Origin: CAISIP01 sp043759735
Lineage (GTDB): Bacteria > Pseudomonadota > Gammaproteobacteria > Burkholderiales > Burkholderiaceae_C
Assembly: GCA_043759735.1 (NCBI GenBank)
Contig: JAYUQC010000070.1
Span: forward strand, 27,553 to 91,552
Direction: 5' to 3'
DNA: 64,000 nucleotides
Shown: piece after piece, positions 52,057 to 59,829 of the stretch
Layout: each line of letters starts with the position of its first letter
Numbering within the stretch: position 1 is the stretch's first letter
Position numbers and translations under genes: made by a program
The notes under the pieces: generated by a model
What the model was told of the DNA's origin: nothing
What the model saw: only the letters and a program-made list of their open reading frames with translations
Database searches by the model: none

Positions 52057-52460
52057 GGTTTGGCGGCCGGTGTGCTGGTTTTCTTGCTGCTGCCGCCGGT
52101 CTCCGATTGCTTGTCCGCCAGCATGACTTCATCAGAGCCGGACTTACTGGCGACCGTCGAAGGCGAGCCTTCGAGCTTGTTCTCGCGCATGTACTGGTCC
52201 ATTTCCTTCCATCCTTCGAAGATCGCGGTTTTGGATGGTCGCTCGTTGAGCCGGTAGCAGTCTTCAATGCCACGCAGCGCGTGGCGGCAAGCGGCGCCGA
52301 TCGCCCGGCCATCGGCCTCGCGTTGTGCAATACGCGGGTCGGGGCCCAGGCCCAGCATGTCGCAACCGGCAATCAACAGGCTTGTTGCGACGATGGGCCA
52401 CAGACGGAGGAGCATGGATGTGAGCAAGGGCAGGTGTCCCAAAGGGAGGGGCGATTGCAT
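52053..52460 (-). CDS. Small predicted lipoprotein of unknown function
   Basis: About 135 residues. A hydrophobic N-terminus ends in lipobox LLIAGC, then RIAQREADGRAIGAACRHALRGIEDCYRLN, which resembles Burkholderiales conserved hypotheticals, and a Ser/Thr/Lys-rich tail. With ATG 52460 the n-region before the hydrophobic segment is long; ATG 52415 (MLLRLWPIVATSLLIAGC) would give a more normal lipoprotein signal. Function unknown. Confidence 0.7.
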   Translation of the reverse strand: MQSPLPLGHLPLLTSMLLRLWPIVATSLLIAGCDMLGLGPDPRIAQREADGRAIGAACRHALRGIEDCYRLNERPSKTAIFEGWKEMDQYMRENKLEGSPSTVASKSGSDEVMLADKQSETGGSSKKTSTPAAKP

Positions 52461-52513
52461 CAATTATCGGCCGTTTCCCCGCGCTTCTGAAGTACCACGC
52501 GCCCTCTGCGCGC

Positions 52514-52544
52514 AAAAAAATGGCCCCGGACAGGGGCCATTTTT
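52514..52544. terminator. Bidirectional terminator between BI-1 and lipoprotein genes
   Basis: ATGGCCCC and GGGGCCAT form a stem with a GGACA loop, flanked by an A-run on the left and a T-run on the right. It ends the BI-1 gene transcript (minus strand). Confidence 0.82.
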
Positions 52545-52563
52545 CGGGTTCGGGGCAGACCGA

Positions 52564-53265
52564 TCAGTCGTCGCTGCCGCCGCCCATGCCGAGCAGGATC
52601 AGCAGGCTCTGGAATACGTTGTAGATGCTCAGATACAGCCCCAGCGTGGCGCTGATGTAGTTGGTTTCACCGCCGTCGACAATGCGCTTGAGGTCATACA
52701 GGATGAACGCACTGAAAATGCCGATGGCAAGAACCGAAATGGCCATCATGCCGGCCGACGAAGCGACGAATACGTTGATGATCGCCGCGACCATCAGCAC
52801 AATTGCACCAACCGTCAGCCATTTGCCCATGCTGCTCAGGTCGCGCTTGATGACCGTGGACAGGCTGGCCATGACGAAAAACACGCCGGCCGTGCCGCCG
52901 AACGCCATCATGATCAGATCGGCACCGTTCTTGAAGCCCAGCACCATCGCGATCAGGCGCGACAGCATCAGCCCCATGAAGAAAGTGAAAGCCAGCAAAA
53001 TCGGTACACCGGCTGCCGAGTTCTTGGTCTTGTTGATCGCGAACATGAACCCGAAGGCTCCGCCCAGGAAAACCATTAGGCCAAGCCCACCGCTGAGAGC
53101 CAGCGTAATGCCCGTACTGACGCCGATCCAGGCGCCCAGCACCGTTGGCAACATGCTCAGGGCGAGCAACCAGTAGGTATTGCGCAATACTTTGTTACGT
53201 TGCTGCGCGGAAACGTCTTGCCCGTAGGCAGCGCCATGTTGGATGGTTTGCAAGCGATCGTTCAT
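52564..53265 (-). CDS. Bax inhibitor-1 / YccA family membrane protein
   Basis: 233 residues, seven hydrophobic helices. RNTYWLLALSMLPTVLGA after a 25-residue cytoplasmic start and the C-terminal FSAFILYDLKRIVDGGETNYISATLGLYLSIYN segment with conserved Asp residues are characteristic of the BI-1/TMBIM calcium-leak/YccA family. In E. coli YccA restrains FtsH. No obvious operon partner. Confidence 0.92.
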   Translation of the reverse strand: MNDRLQTIQHGAAYGQDVSAQQRNKVLRNTYWLLALSMLPTVLGAWIGVSTGITLALSGGLGLMVFLGGAFGFMFAINKTKNSAAGVPILLAFTFFMGLMLSRLIAMVLGFKNGADLIMMAFGGTAGVFFVMASLSTVIKRDLSSMGKWLTVGAIVLMVAAIINVFVASSAGMMAISVLAIGIFSAFILYDLKRIVDGGETNYISATLGLYLSIYNVFQSLLILLGMGGGSDD

Positions 53266-53475
53266 GTCTGAGGCTCCTGTTGTTGCTACCCCGGGTAGAT
53301 TCGGGTCATTCTAGGTTAGTTCAAGTGCCAAGTCGCCAAAATCCCAATTGGCCCGATGGCTGCGCGGGTATCGGTGCGCACCGCCGGGATCGTGCTCGGG
53401 GCGCCGGCGTTATGCTTGGGGCAAGTGCCAGATTGGCAAGCCGAGTTCCTGACTCCTGTATCTGTACCCCCAACC

Positions 53476-53877
53476 ATGAAAACCAAATCCATACTTGAAC
53501 TCGCCGACGCGCAGCGCATGGCTGCCGCCGCCCAATCCCATGCCGGGGACAATCAGTGGGCCGTATGTATCGCGATCGTCGATGACGGCGGGCATCTGCT
53601 CCACCTGCAGCGGCTTGATGGCGCTGCCGCGACGGCAAGCTACATTGCCACCAGCAAGGCGCAGACCGCGGCGTTGGGCCGGCGCGACAGCAAGGTGTAC
53701 GAGGACATGGTCAATGGTGGGCGCATGTCGTTTCTCAGTGCGCCCCTGTTGCAGGGTCTGCTGGAGGGCGGCGTACCGGTGATGGTGGATGGCCAATGTG
53801 TTGGTGCCATCGGCGTCAGTGGCGTGAAGTCCTCGGAAGACGCGCAGATCGCCCGGGCGGGTATTGCGGCGCTTTGA
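53476..53877 (+). CDS. GlcG/HbpS family protein (DUF336)
   Basis: 133 residues. CIAIVDDGGHLLHLQRLDGA and SYIATSKAQTAALGRRDS are the two family motifs; VGAIGVSG near the C-terminus completes the fold. Members bind haem or cobalamin-like ligands or accompany glycolate and diol metabolism; the role here is not fixed. ATG 53476 matches the usual N-terminus; the open frame upstream has no similarity. Confidence 0.85.
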   Translation: MKTKSILELADAQRMAAAAQSHAGDNQWAVCIAIVDDGGHLLHLQRLDGAAATASYIATSKAQTAALGRRDSKVYEDMVNGGRMSFLSAPLLQGLLEGGVPVMVDGQCVGAIGVSGVKSSEDAQIARAGIAAL

Positions 53878-53951
53878 CGGCAGCGACAGCAAACTGCTGT
53901 CCTGTCTCTGCGCCTGGCCGTGGTCTTGCCCGACAAGCATGCGCAGTAAGC

Positions 53952-54782
53952 CTAGGGAGGCGCAAAGGTGATCGGTACCGTGAACCACATGGTTTGCGGG
54001 ACGCCAGCGCGCTTTCCCGGCACAAAGCGCCAGTCCCGGACCGTCGACAGGGCGGCATTGTCGAGGCGAAAAAACCCACTCGAGGTTTTGACTTGCGCAT
54101 CTTGCGCCAGGCCCGTGTCGCTGACCAGGACGCGGATCAGCACCGTACCATGCTCGCCCAGGCGGCCACTGATCGGCGGGTAGGGGGGCTCGGGGTTGTG
54201 CAGGTATCTGGCGTTGGTTGACGGGAGTTCGGTGGTCAACGGGGCGTTAGCCACGGGCAAAGGAGCCGTTGATGCAGTGCCCAACGCCATGGGTGAGCGC
54301 GCGGTTGCCGAAGCAGCCGATTCCGACGCAGCCGTTGCTGCAACTATTGACGGGGCCGGCGCCGTTGCCAGGAGCGGCGAAGTCGTCGATGTTCGTGCGG
54401 TCTCCGGCGCTGTTTGCGCTGCAGGTCTTCGCTCCGCAGTGGCGACGCGATTTGCAGGGGGCTCGGCGTCCAGCGGCTTTGGTCTGTCCGCGGTTGGCCC
54501 TGGCATGGGCACATCGGCTCGCGTTGGTCGGGCCAGCCGTTTGCTTGGCGCTGCCACGGCGCGCGCGGGCGTCGCTGTTGCCTTGCCGTGCACAGTCGCT
54601 GCGGCCGCGGCCGAATGCCTGGTTTCCGGTTGCGGGAGTTGCACGATTTTTGCCATCATGTGCACTGGCATCGTCATCGCGAGGGCGCGTGGTCGCAGGC
54701 CACGGTCAAGCGCCCACACGCCCGCGATATGCAACGCGACGACACCTGCGCTGACGGTGAAAATGCGGACCAGACAGGTCAT
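53952..54782 (-). CDS. TonB-like energy transducer
   Basis: About 276 residues from ATG 54782 (an in-frame ATG at 54848 also exists). One N-terminal membrane helix, a ~170-residue Ala/Pro/Thr-rich periplasmic spacer, and a C-terminal TonB domain: NPEPPYPPISGRLGEHGTVLIRVLV, then LDNAALSTVRDWRFVPGKRAG. No exbB or exbD adjacent, so it may serve a specialised receptor or have partners elsewhere. Confidence 0.85.
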   Translation of the reverse strand: MTCLVRIFTVSAGVVALHIAGVWALDRGLRPRALAMTMPVHMMAKIVQLPQPETRHSAAAAATVHGKATATPARAVAAPSKRLARPTRADVPMPGPTADRPKPLDAEPPANRVATAERRPAAQTAPETARTSTTSPLLATAPAPSIVAATAASESAASATARSPMALGTASTAPLPVANAPLTTELPSTNARYLHNPEPPYPPISGRLGEHGTVLIRVLVSDTGLAQDAQVKTSSGFFRLDNAALSTVRDWRFVPGKRAGVPQTMWFTVPITFAPP

Positions 54783-54878
54783 GAAACGCGCTTTATGGCG
54801 CCACCGCCCGCCGCGCAATTGCATGGGCCGGCGCCATGGGTACAGCATGTGCTTCGATCGCGTTCATGTTTGGCTGCT

Positions 54879-55700
54879 TCAGTAGGTCAGTCGCTCGGGC
54901 CGGATATCCTGCAAGATGGTGGTGGCGATTTCCTCGATTGACTTGGTGGTAGTCGACAGCCAGCGTATGCCGCTGCGCCGCATCATGGCTTCGCCTTCGG
55001 CGACCTCCATGCGGCAGTTCTCGATCGACGCATAGCGGGAGTTGGGCCGCCGTTCATGGCGAATCTCGCTCAGCCGCTCCGGCGCGATGGTGAGGCCGAA
55101 CAACTTGGCGCGATGCGGCAGCAAGGCCGGTGGCAGCTGCTGGCGTTCGAAGTCCTCGGGAATCAGCGGGTAGTTGGACGCCTTGAGACCATACTGCATC
55201 GCCAGGTACAACGAGGTCGGCGTCTTGCCGCTTCGGCTCACCCCGACCAGGATGACGTCGGAATGTTCCAGGTCGCGGTTGGACTGGCCATCGTCATGCG
55301 CCAGGGAAAAGTTGATCGCTTCGATGCGATCCTGGTATTCCTTGCTCTTGCTGGCATCGCTGAAGCGCCCCACGCGATGGCTGGATTTGAGCTGCAGTTC
55401 GGTTTCGAGCGGGTGCACGAAAGTGCCGAACATGTCCAGCAGCATGCCCTGGCAGCCGTCCTCCAGAATCTTGAGAATTTCCATGTTGACCAGTGTCGTG
55501 AATACGATAGGTTTGTTGCCGTCGGTCACCGCCGTGTGGTTGATCTGACGCACGGTCTGGTGCGCTTTGTCAGCGGTGTCAATGAATGGCAATCGCACGT
55601 GGCGCGTCTTGAGCTCGAACTGCGCAAGAATGGCGTTGCCAAACGTTTCGGCCGTGATGCCGGTGCCGTCAGAGATGAAAAATACGGTGCGATTGGGCAT
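54879..55700 (-). CDS. ppsR: PEP synthetase regulatory protein (bifunctional kinase/pyrophosphorylase)
   Basis: 273 residues. Controls PEP synthase by ADP-dependent phosphorylation and Pi-dependent dephosphorylation. FFISDGTGITAETFGNA at the start and the P-loop-like GVSRSGKTPTSLYLA near residue 153 are diagnostic of DUF299/PpsR. Start at 55700 begins at the conserved MPNRTVFFISDG. Divergently arranged with its target ppsA. Confidence 0.96.
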   Translation of the reverse strand: MPNRTVFFISDGTGITAETFGNAILAQFELKTRHVRLPFIDTADKAHQTVRQINHTAVTDGNKPIVFTTLVNMEILKILEDGCQGMLLDMFGTFVHPLETELQLKSSHRVGRFSDASKSKEYQDRIEAINFSLAHDDGQSNRDLEHSDVILVGVSRSGKTPTSLYLAMQYGLKASNYPLIPEDFERQQLPPALLPHRAKLFGLTIAPERLSEIRHERRPNSRYASIENCRMEVAEGEAMMRRSGIRWLSTTTKSIEEIATTILQDIRPERLTY

Positions 55701-55931
55701 GGGTCGGGCGTCCTGGCGTAGTGGGCAGCCGGATGGTTGCAGGCACCATGCCTGTAGGCCGCACTCTACAATGTTTGTCACCCCCCAGATTCCCGACACC
55801 ATGCCCCAACTGGTCCGAGTGCAGATGAATCCGCCCAGGATGTGCCCGGCGCCCGGCATGGACATCGATGGCCGCAACGACCAACCCGTTGCAGGGCCGA
55901 CCCCGATTTTCACAACCTCCGGAGTTTTCCC

Positions 55932-58343
55932 ATGTCTGCACTATTTGGACCGACCGCCCTGGTCGTACCGTTTGAGAACCTGAGGATGGGCGATGTCGAG
56001 TCGGTGGGTGGCAAAAATGCCAGCCTTGGCGAGATGATCGCCCACCTGCCCAGCGGCGTGAACGTGCCCACGGGTTTTGCGACGACCGCGCACGCGTTTC
56101 GCAACTTCCTGGCCCACGCGGGACTCGCCGATAAGATCAAGGCGCGGCTCGATGCGCTGGATGTCGATGATGTGCGGGCCCTGGCGACCACCGGTACGCA
56201 GATTCGCGCGATGGTCGAATCCCAGCCGTTCCCACTGGATCTGGAGCAATCGATCCGGGACGCTTTTGCCACATTGAGCCACGGCGCACCTCAGCTGTCG
56301 TTCGCAGTGCGTTCTTCGGCCACGGCTGAAGACCTGCCGGATGCGTCGTTTGCCGGGCAGCAGGAGACGTTTCTCAATGTCGTGGGTATCGAGGACATCC
56401 TGCACAAGATCAAAGTTGTGTTCGCGTCGCTGTACAACGACCGTGCCATCAGCTACCGGGTGCACAAGGGCTTTGCGCATGAGCATGTGGCGCTGAGCGC
56501 CGGCATCCAGCGCATGGTGCGCTCTGACCTTGGCGCTGCGGGTGTCATGTTCACCATCGACACCGAATCCGGTTTCAAGGATCTGGTATTTGTCACTTCC
56601 AGCTATGGGCTGGGCGAAACGGTGGTGCAGGGCGCGGTCAACCCGGACGAGTTCTATGTGCACAAGCCGATTCTGCGCGCGGGCAAGCGCGCCATCGTGC
56701 GGCGCAGCCTGGGCTCCAAGCTGGTCCAGATGGAATTCACCAGTGCGGCTGAAAAAGCCGATGGCGGCAAGTTGGTCAAGACTAGCGATGTGCCGATCGA
56801 AATGCGCAACCGCTACTCCTTGTCCGATGCGGACGTGGAACAACTGGCCCGCTACGCGCTGGTGATCGAGGAGCACTATGGCCGGGCGATGGACATCGAG
56901 TGGGGCAGGGACGGGCAAGACGGCAAGCTCTATATCCTGCAGGCTCGGCCGGAGACGGTGAAGAGCCAGAGTGCCGGCAAGGCCGAATACCGCTACAAGC
57001 TCAAGGGCCAGGGTGTGGTGCTGGTCGAGGGCCGCGCCATCGGCCAGAAGATTGGCACCGGGCCGGTCCGGCTGGTTCACAACCTGTCCGAGATGGACAA
57101 GGTTCAGCCCGGCGATGTGCTGGTCACCGACATGACCGACCCGAATTGGGAGCCGGTGATGAAGCGGGCTTCTGCGATCGTGACAAACCGTGGCGGGCGA
57201 ACCTGCCACGCCGCCATCATTGCCCGGGAACTGGGCATTCCGGCGGTGGTGGGATGCGGTGACGCGACCGAACAGCTCAAGGAAGGCGTACTGGTTACCG
57301 TCAGTTGCGCCGAGGGCGACACCGGTTTCGTTTACGACGGCCTGCTCGAGACCGAGGTGCAGCAGGTAGAGCGGGGCGCGATGCCCGAGGTGCCGGTCAA
57401 GATCATGATGAACGTGGGCAATCCGCAGCTGGCGTTCGACTTCTGCCAGTTGCCCAATGCTGGCGTGGGCCTGGCGCGGCTGGAGTTCATCATCAACAAC
57501 AACATCGGAGTGCATCCAAAGGCGATTCTGGACTACCCGGCCGTCGATGCCGACCTGAAGAAGGCGGTGGAATCGGTGGCGCGTGGTCATGCGTCGCCGC
57601 GAGCGTTTTACGTCGACCGTGTGGCCGAGGGCGTCGCGACGATCGCGGCGGCTTTCTGGCCCAAGCCGGTCATCGTGCGCTTGTCCGATTTCAAGAGCAA
57701 TGAATACCGTACGCTGATCGGCGGCAGCCGCTATGAACCCGATGAAGAGAACCCGATGCTGGGATTTCGCGGTGCCGCGCGCTACATCAGCACCGAATTT
57801 GGCGCGGCGTTTGCGATGGAATGTGAGGCGATGTTGCGCGTGCGCCAGGACATGGGCCTGACCAATGTGCAGCTGATGGTGCCATTCGTGCGCACGCTGG
57901 AGCAGGCGCGCAAGGTGACCGCATTGCTGGCCGCGCATGGCTTGCGCCGGGGCGATGGAGCCGATGCCGATGGCAACCCTGGTCTGAAGATCATCATGAT
58001 GTGCGAGATACCGAGCAACGCGATCCTGGCCAACGAGTTCCTGCAGTATTTCGACGGGTTCTCGATCGGCTCCAACGATCTGACGCAACTCACGCTGGGG
58101 CTTGATCGGGATTCGGGTCTGGAGCTGCTGGCGGCCGATTTTGACGAGCGCGACCCGGCGGTCAAGGCCTTGATCCGGATGGCCATCCAGGCCTGCCGCG
58201 CGCAGGGCAAGTATGTTGGCATCTGCGGCCAGGGCCCCAGTGACCATCCGGATTTCGCGGCCTGGCTGCGCGACGAAGGCATCGACTCGATATCGCTCAA
58301 TCCGGACACGGTCATCGACACCTGGCGCAAACTGGCCGACTAA
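55932..58343 (+). CDS. ppsA: Phosphoenolpyruvate synthase
   Basis: 803 residues. Converts pyruvate and ATP to PEP for gluconeogenesis. N-terminal ATP-grasp domain (VGGKNASLGEM, VRSSATAEDLPDASFAGQQE), central swivelling domain with the phospho-His in GGRTCHAAIIARELGIPAVVG (the adjacent Thr is the PpsR target), and C-terminal PEP-binding TIM barrel with GSNDLTQLTLGLDRD and the catalytic Cys in GICGQGPSDHPDF. Ribosome site CCGGAG 10 bp before ATG 55932. Confidence 0.98.
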   Translation: MSALFGPTALVVPFENLRMGDVESVGGKNASLGEMIAHLPSGVNVPTGFATTAHAFRNFLAHAGLADKIKARLDALDVDDVRALATTGTQIRAMVESQPFPLDLEQSIRDAFATLSHGAPQLSFAVRSSATAEDLPDASFAGQQETFLNVVGIEDILHKIKVVFASLYNDRAISYRVHKGFAHEHVALSAGIQRMVRSDLGAAGVMFTIDTESGFKDLVFVTSSYGLGETVVQGAVNPDEFYVHKPILRAGKRAIVRRSLGSKLVQMEFTSAAEKADGGKLVKTSDVPIEMRNRYSLSDADVEQLARYALVIEEHYGRAMDIEWGRDGQDGKLYILQARPETVKSQSAGKAEYRYKLKGQGVVLVEGRAIGQKIGTGPVRLVHNLSEMDKVQPGDVLVTDMTDPNWEPVMKRASAIVTNRGGRTCHAAIIARELGIPAVVGCGDATEQLKEGVLVTVSCAEGDTGFVYDGLLETEVQQVERGAMPEVPVKIMMNVGNPQLAFDFCQLPNAGVGLARLEFIINNNIGVHPKAILDYPAVDADLKKAVESVARGHASPRAFYVDRVAEGVATIAAAFWPKPVIVRLSDFKSNEYRTLIGGSRYEPDEENPMLGFRGAARYISTEFGAAFAMECEAMLRVRQDMGLTNVQLMVPFVRTLEQARKVTALLAAHGLRRGDGADADGNPGLKIIMMCEIPSNAILANEFLQYFDGFSIGSNDLTQLTLGLDRDSGLELLAADFDERDPAVKALIRMAIQACRAQGKYVGICGQGPSDHPDFAAWLRDEGIDSISLNPDTVIDTWRKLAD

Positions 58344-58541
58344 GCGAGTGACGGCTCGAATCTGAGCTGATCAGACATCCCCGGCGAGCTCCGCGCTCTG
58401 GCGCAGCACGCGTGGCTTTCCCTGGCTCGACTGGTCGAGGCGGGTAAACCCCGATGGGGTCAACCCTCTGACTGACCGATTCGTCACCATTTTGTAAGAG
58501 AGCGGTAAGGCTCGCCGCAATAATCACGCCATTCCTTACGA

Positions 58542-58847
58542 ATGGGTTCCATGCTGGCACTTGTCACTGCGGTGAAACTGATTGCTGAAATCGCGTTGAT
58601 GGCGCTTTTGGGGCAATGGATTCTTGGCCTTTTGGCCGGCGCGCGGCGTGAGAAGAATCTTTTCTACCAACTCCTGCAGATCATGGGGCGGCCATTCGTT
58701 TCTGTAGCGCGCCTTTTGTCACCCAAATTCGTGGTCGAGCGGCACCTGCCGCTGGTGGCGTTCTTGCTGCTGGCATTTGTGTGGCTCGCCGTTACCGTCC
58801 TGAAGATCCAGATTTGCCTGCAAGTGGGCGTGGAGATTTGCAAATGA
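58542..58847 (+). CDS. Small inner-membrane protein, unknown function
   Basis: 101 residues with two clear membrane helices (about 10-32 and 72-92) and a basic cytoplasmic loop between them (GARREKNLFYQLLQIMGRPF). ATG 58542 or 58551 may start it. It ends in ATGA overlap with the TPR gene, so the two are translated together. No named family recalled, though such pairs occur in Burkholderiales. Confidence 0.75.
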   Translation: MGSMLALVTAVKLIAEIALMALLGQWILGLLAGARREKNLFYQLLQIMGRPFVSVARLLSPKFVVERHLPLVAFLLLAFVWLAVTVLKIQICLQVGVEICK

Positions 58848-59422
58848 ACCGGTACCTGAACTACCTGTTTCTCAAGCTGCAGGCGATCACGCTGCTGGTG
58901 ATCGGCAAGAAGAACGCCGCGCTGGCCCGTTTCGATGCCATGTCTGCGATTGCGCCAGACAATCGCTACGTGATGGCCAGCCGAGCCCACTTGCTGGCCG
59001 AATTGGGTGACAAGGAGGGCGCGGTAGACGCACTGCGCAGCATGACGCGTGTGCACCCGGACAGCGCCGCGGCGTGGTTCAACCTGGCCTATATGCTCGA
59101 TGACATGGGTCGCGACGCCGACGCCGAGCCGGCCTTTCGCCGGGCGATCGAGGTCGAGCCCAAGCTCGATCGCGCCTGGTACGGCCTGGCCCTGCTGCTG
59201 ATCCGAAACCGCCGCTTCGAAGAAGCGGTGCCGGCGCTCAAGCGCAATACCGAACTGCAACCCATGAGTCCGTTTGGCTGGTACCAGCTGGCGCGGGTTC
59301 ATGTCGACCGGCAACAACCTGATGAGGCGGTGAAGATCATTCGCCACCTCAGCGGGTTCGAGCCAAAGGTGGCCGCCCAGCTCGAGCGTGAAACCGGACT
59401 GCGCATTGCGCAGTCCCCGTAA
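58844..59422 (+). CDS. Tetratricopeptide-repeat protein
   Basis: 192 residues with at least three TPR units: about 40-73 (NRYVMASRAHLLAELGDKEGA), 74-107 (AAWFNLAYMLDDMGRDADAE) and 108-141 (RAWYGLALLLIRNRRFEEAV), followed by a partial fourth. Cytoplasmic scaffold; likely works with the membrane protein whose stop overlaps its start. Confidence 0.85.
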   Translation: MNRYLNYLFLKLQAITLLVIGKKNAALARFDAMSAIAPDNRYVMASRAHLLAELGDKEGAVDALRSMTRVHPDSAAAWFNLAYMLDDMGRDADAEPAFRRAIEVEPKLDRAWYGLALLLIRNRRFEEAVPALKRNTELQPMSPFGWYQLARVHVDRQQPDEAVKIIRHLSGFEPKVAAQLERETGLRIAQSP

Positions 59423-59566
59423 TTGCGGGCCGCGAGGCTCTCGATTGCGCGCGTTGCAGAACCAGGCGGCCGTAGAGAAAGATGCGATCCGGTGTGCAGG
59501 CTGTCCGGGAAACCGGATGGAGATCGCAATTCGCCCGCGAGGGTAATGTTGTTAAAGGTGGATTAC

Positions 59567-59827
59567 ATGGAATTGACCGAGAAACAACGCGACTATTGGC
59601 GCAAGAACCTTCGCATCACGGGCATCCTGCTCGCGATCTGGTTCGTCGTGACGTTCGTCGTGAGCTTTTATGCGCGGGAGTTGAACTTCAACTTCTTTGG
59701 CTGGCCCTTCAGTTTCTGGATGGGTGCGCAAGGTTCGCTGGTGGTGTATTGCCTGATCATCTGGTTCTACGCCAGTTATATGGCCAAGCTCGATATTGAG
59801 CACGACGTTCAAGAGAGCGAGGAATAA
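59567..59827 (+). CDS. DUF4212 protein, small subunit of sodium/solute symporter
   Basis: 86 residues, two membrane helices. TEKQRDYWRKNLRITGILLAIWFVVTF and the FFGWPFSFWMGAQGSLVVYCLIIWFYA segment are the family signature. Two starts are possible, ATG 59546 and ATG 59567; the latter is preceded by AAAGGTGG and begins at the conserved residues. Located 2 bp before the large symporter, its obligate partner in this family. Confidence 0.9.
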   Translation: MELTEKQRDYWRKNLRITGILLAIWFVVTFVVSFYARELNFNFFGWPFSFWMGAQGSLVVYCLIIWFYASYMAKLDIEHDVQESEE

Positions 59828-59829
59828 TC

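Noticed and set aside
55941..58247. 768-codon minus-strand open frame opposite ppsA
   Set aside because: Antisense shadow of ppsA. The same applies to 37628-39523 opposite uvrC and 59878-62097 opposite the symporter.
58470..58541. Possible Pho box (TCGTCACCATTTTGTAA) before the small membrane protein gene
   Set aside because: Only a partial match to the 11-bp direct repeats of PhoB sites and no phosphate genes nearby.
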